Origin: Lysobacteraceae bacterium
GTDB taxonomy: Bacteria > Pseudomonadota > Gammaproteobacteria > Xanthomonadales > Xanthomonadaceae
Assembly (NCBI GenBank): GCA_017990865.1
Contig: JAGNNB010000246.1
Location: 1-5,285, forward strand
Length of the DNA: 5,285 nucleotides
Direction: 5' to 3'
Part shown: positions 3,081 to 5,285 of the stretch, piece by piece
Layout of the letters: the number at the start of each line of letters is the position of its first letter
Numbering within the stretch: position 1 is the stretch's first letter
Made by a program: the position numbers and the translations under genes
Notes under the pieces: model-generated
The model's input: the letters and a program-made list of their open reading frames with translations, nothing else
Told to the model about the DNA's origin: nothing
Database searches by the model: none

Positions 3081-5285
3081 ATGCGCAAATCCTATGCTCC
3101 CCCGCCGCCCTCGCTGCCCTCCGAGCGCCTTCGTCTAGGCGATCGTATCGTCGACTTATCGCTTCGCCAGATCGCACCGGTCGACGGTGCCGATGCGCCG
3201 ATGCGCGTGACGCTGAAATCCATCGGCGTGTTGACGGCATTGATCGAAGACGCCGGCAAACTGGTCACCCGCGATGCGTTGATCGAGCGGGTATGGCCCA
3301 ACACGCTGCCGACCGACGATGTGCTGACGCAGGCCGTGACCCAGTTGCGTAAAGCGTTTCGGGACGAATGCGAACGACCGCAATACATCGAAACCGTCTC
3401 CAAACGCGGTTATCGCTTGATCGCATCGGTGCATTGGTTGATCGAGACCGAGCTCGATCCCGCTGCGGGCGGGCATGCCGCCATCGAAAACCCGACGAAC
3501 GAGTACGAACGCGGCAGAACGCGCGCAGCCGTCGACGCCGAGCACATGGGGTCGCGTACGCCGACGGATGCCGGGTGCGTGCGCGATAACCACGCCGATC
3601 TCGATGCCGATCTCGATGCCGATCTCGATGCCGCGACCGCTTCGGAGGCCGCGTTGCGCTTGCCCGCGCCGTCGGGCGATGCCGCAGCGGCGCCGTTCGG
3701 CGTCGCATCGCTCGGGCGCATGCTTCCGACGCATACCCTCTCGGCGCGCACCCTATCGGCCCGCATGCCTTTGCGGCAAATGCCGATCGTCGCGATGGCG
3801 TTGCTCGCATCGCTCGTCGTGCTGTTCGCCGCCGCGCAACAACGACAACGACGCGAAGCGGTCGCGGCGCCGCCGCCCGTGGTGGTGCCGATGCCGTTCC
3901 GGCCGGTCCCGGTCCGCACCATCGCATCGATGCCGTCGCGCGAAACCTCGCCCAGTCTTTCGCCCGATGGCGCGCAGGTCGCGTATTCGCAATTTCCCCG
4001 TAATCCCGACGCCGCGGGCTTGATGGTGCAGACCACCGCGGCGGTAACGCCGCGCGCGCTGACGCCCGCGACGAACGGACGTTGGGATCTGCTGCCGTCG
4101 TGGTCGCCGGATGGAAAACAAATCGCCTTCTATCGCGTCGAAACGGACGACGGCCGCGACGTGTGCCGCGTGATGGCGATGCCGGCCGTCGGCGGTGTGC
4201 CGCGCGATCTGGCGACGTGTACGGATTACGGGTTCCCGTTGGCGTGGACGCCCGATGGCGAGGCCTTGATCGGCGTGAGTTCGATGCGCGATGCGGAAGG
4301 CGGCGACAGCGGTCGCGCCTTGTATCGTCTGGAGATCGACAGCGGCGAGTGGTCGCGGATTCCGTATGCGCGTTCGCCCGAAGATATCGACGTGTGGCCG
4401 CGGGTGTCGCCCGATGGCCGTTGGATCGCTTTTCAGCGCAATCTTTCGCTCGGCGATTTGTGGCGGGTGCCGATCGCGGGCGGCGAACCGGAGCGATTGA
4501 CGTCGCTGCGCGCCAACTTTTTCGGTTTGGATTGGACCCCGGACGGTCGCGGCTTGGTGTTCTCGCGCGCGGGGTCGGACGGCATCGTGTTGAGTCGTTT
4601 GGATATCGCCGATGGCCGCATTCGCGACTACATTCCCGAAGAGCGCACGTTGAAACAGCCGGTCGTCGCGGGTTCCACCGTGGCGTTCGTGATCGAAGAC
4701 GGGCGCGCCGGCATGCGTCGCCTCGCCGTCGACGGCGAGCAAGCCTTCGCTGAAAGCGAACCGCTGTTCGCGAGTACGCGCTCAGACATCATGCCGTCGA
4801 TCGCGCCGGACGGGCGGCAATTGCTGTTCATGTCCGATCGCGACGGCAGCCCGCGTCTGTGGTGGGTCGATCAGTCGCGTCCCGACAGCTTGCGCGCATT
4901 GGACGGTTTCATGCCGATTCCGCGCTTCCCGGCGGCATGGAACGCGGATTCGACGCGTGCGCTCGTCATCGGCGAAAGCGACGGCGAGCGTGGTGGCGTT
5001 GCGGCGATCTACGAGATCGATCCACGCCTCGGTCGTGCCGTGAGCTTGTCGGTACCCGACCGCGTGCCGGTGCAAGCCGCGTATCACCCCGATCCGAATC
5101 GTCTGTTGGTGGTCGCCGAACGCGAACAAGGGCGGTTGGGTCTCGTGCTCTACGATCGCAGTCGCGAGCCATGGCGGGCCTTGGCGGAGATCAACGATGT
5201 GTTGATGGCATTGCCCGACCGCGCCAACGACAGCGTGGTGTTCGTCCGCGCTTACAAACCCGGCATCTGGCGCGCGAATTTGGAT
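3081..5285 (+). CDS. CadC/ToxR-type membrane-anchored transcription regulator with PD40 beta-propeller (3' end outside window)
   Basis: The frame is open for 735 codons to the window edge. Residues 17-117 form an OmpR/PhoB-type winged helix (Trans_reg_C). The helices include LVTRDALIERVW (61-72) and DDVLTQAVTQLRKAF (79-93), and the wing reads YIETVSKRGYRL (102-113), where most relatives have TVPKRGY. Residues 118-232 are a low-complexity linker with two internal repeats. Residues 233-252 form a single hydrophobic membrane helix bordered by basic residues. From residue 292 on, TolB/PD40 strand motifs of the SPDGxxIAF type recur about every 46 residues (at 292, 340, 388, 442, 484, 573, 619 and 667, with weaker blades near 530 and 712). 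This makes about ten blades, more than one ordinary propeller holds. The domain order implies a cytoplasmic DNA-binding head and a periplasmic sensor. C362 and C380 could form a disulphide. ATG 3081 is the first start after the in-frame stop TAA at 3045-3047. Its only Shine-Dalgarno candidate, AGGA at 3062-3065, is weak and distant. Ligand and targets are unknown; autoregulation is possible. Confidence 0.9.
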   Translation, partial: MRKSYAPPPPSLPSERLRLGDRIVDLSLRQIAPVDGADAPMRVTLKSIGVLTALIEDAGKLVTRDALIERVWPNTLPTDDVLTQAVTQLRKAFRDECERPQYIETVSKRGYRLIASVHWLIETELDPAAGGHAAIENPTNEYERGRTRAAVDAEHMGSRTPTDAGCVRDNHADLDADLDADLDAATASEAALRLPAPSGDAAAAPFGVASLGRMLPTHTLSARTLSARMPLRQMPIVAMALLASLVVLFAAAQQRQRREAVAAPPPVVVPMPFRPVPVRTIASMPSRETSPSLSPDGAQVAYSQFPRNPDAAGLMVQTTAAVTPRALTPATNGRWDLLPSWSPDGKQIAFYRVETDDGRDVCRVMAMPAVGGVPRDLATCTDYGFPLAWTPDGEALIGVSSMRDAEGGDSGRALYRLEIDSGEWSRIPYARSPEDIDVWPRVSPDGRWIAFQRNLSLGDLWRVPIAGGEPERLTSLRANFFGLDWTPDGRGLVFSRAGSDGIVLSRLDIADGRIRDYIPEERTLKQPVVAGSTVAFVIEDGRAGMRRLAVDGEQAFAESEPLFASTRSDIMPSIAPDGRQLLFMSDRDGSPRLWWVDQSRPDSLRALDGFMPIPRFPAAWNADSTRALVIGESDGERGGVAAIYEIDPRLGRAVSLSVPDRVPVQAAYHPDPNRLLVVAEREQGRLGLVLYDRSREPWRALAEINDVLMALPDRANDSVVFVRAYKPGIWRANLD
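3594..3629 (+). repeat. Three perfect 12-bp tandem repeats inside the regulator linker
   Basis: GCCGATCTCGAT occurs three times head to tail, followed by GCCG of a fourth unit. It encodes ADLD x3 (residues 172-183), an acidic stretch in the linker between the winged helix and the membrane helix. The unit length is a multiple of three, so copy-number change would lengthen or shorten the linker without a frameshift. The identity is exact at DNA level, including third positions, which suggests recent expansion by slippage. Confidence 0.85.
3735..3764 (+). repeat. 15-bp imperfect tandem duplication encoding TLSAR x2
   Basis: ACCCTCTCGGCGCGC (3735-3749) and ACCCTATCGGCCCGC (3750-3764) share 13 of 15 bases and encode TLSAR twice (residues 219-228), just before the membrane helix. 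Both differences are synonymous. The arginines add positive charge on the predicted cytoplasmic side. Confidence 0.75.

Noticed and set aside
2934..3145. 11-bp direct repeat CTAGGCGATCG at 2934-2944 and 3135-3145
   Set aside because: A few repeated 11-mers are expected by chance in a window of this size and bias, and the second copy is inside the winged-helix coding sequence.
3594..3629. CRISPR-like repeat array
   Set aside because: The units are 12 bp, contiguous and without spacers, and they sit in frame inside a coding sequence.
3753..4742. Long minus-strand open frame (329 codons) opposite the regulator gene
   Set aside because: It lies wholly antisense to the PD40 region. Its product is His/Arg/Ala-rich without any family motif, and the plus-strand frame has clear repeating domains. 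This is a typical shadow frame in GC-rich DNA.

Overview
The window is GC-rich (about two-thirds G+C by eye), with strong GC bias at third codon positions. The protein types suggest a gammaproteobacterium of the Xanthomonadaceae/Lysobacteraceae (Lysobacter-like). The placement is inferred from composition and gene types only. No rRNA, tRNA, CRISPR array, transposase, phage gene or integrase is visible. The region looks chromosomal, although its non-coding DNA is rich in dyad symmetry.

Layout. (1) Positions 1-346, minus strand: the N-terminal 115 codons of a glycogen/alpha-glucan phosphorylase (glgP), cut by the window edge. (2) 347-736: a divergent intergenic region of about 390 bp. It carries a small dyad (410-428) and two copies of TGCAAACGTATT in opposite orientation (542-553 and 594-605). 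Each copy sits in a 14-bp CG-centred sequence resembling a LacI/GalR-family operator, and the two centres are 50 bp apart. (3) 737-2649, plus strand: a two-gene unit joined by an ATGA overlap. The first gene is an exported class A beta-lactamase-like serine hydrolase (SVSK, SEN and KTG motifs). The second is a six-helix ion-channel-like membrane protein whose selectivity filter reads ATGLSD where a K+ channel has TVGYGD. (4) 2650-3080: 431 bp without a convincing gene. It holds a cluster of three hairpins just after the channel gene, a longer hairpin at 2779-2800, and a terminator-shaped stem plus T-run at 2967-3003. (5) 3081-5285 (runs off the end), plus strand: a CadC/ToxR-type membrane-anchored transcription regulator. 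It has an OmpR-type winged helix, a low-complexity linker with tandem repeats, one transmembrane helix, and a long series of TolB/PD40-type beta-propeller blades predicted to be periplasmic.

How the parts may work together. The phosphorylase belongs to cytoplasmic glucan metabolism and shares only an intergenic region with the hydrolase gene. The paired operator-like sites could serve either side. The hydrolase and channel are translationally coupled, so a periplasmic serine enzyme is made together with an inner-membrane channel-like protein. No described system pairing these two is known to me, so this is the most original feature of the window. The regulator downstream could sense an envelope signal through its propeller, but nothing in the sequence proves that it controls the hydrolase-channel pair.
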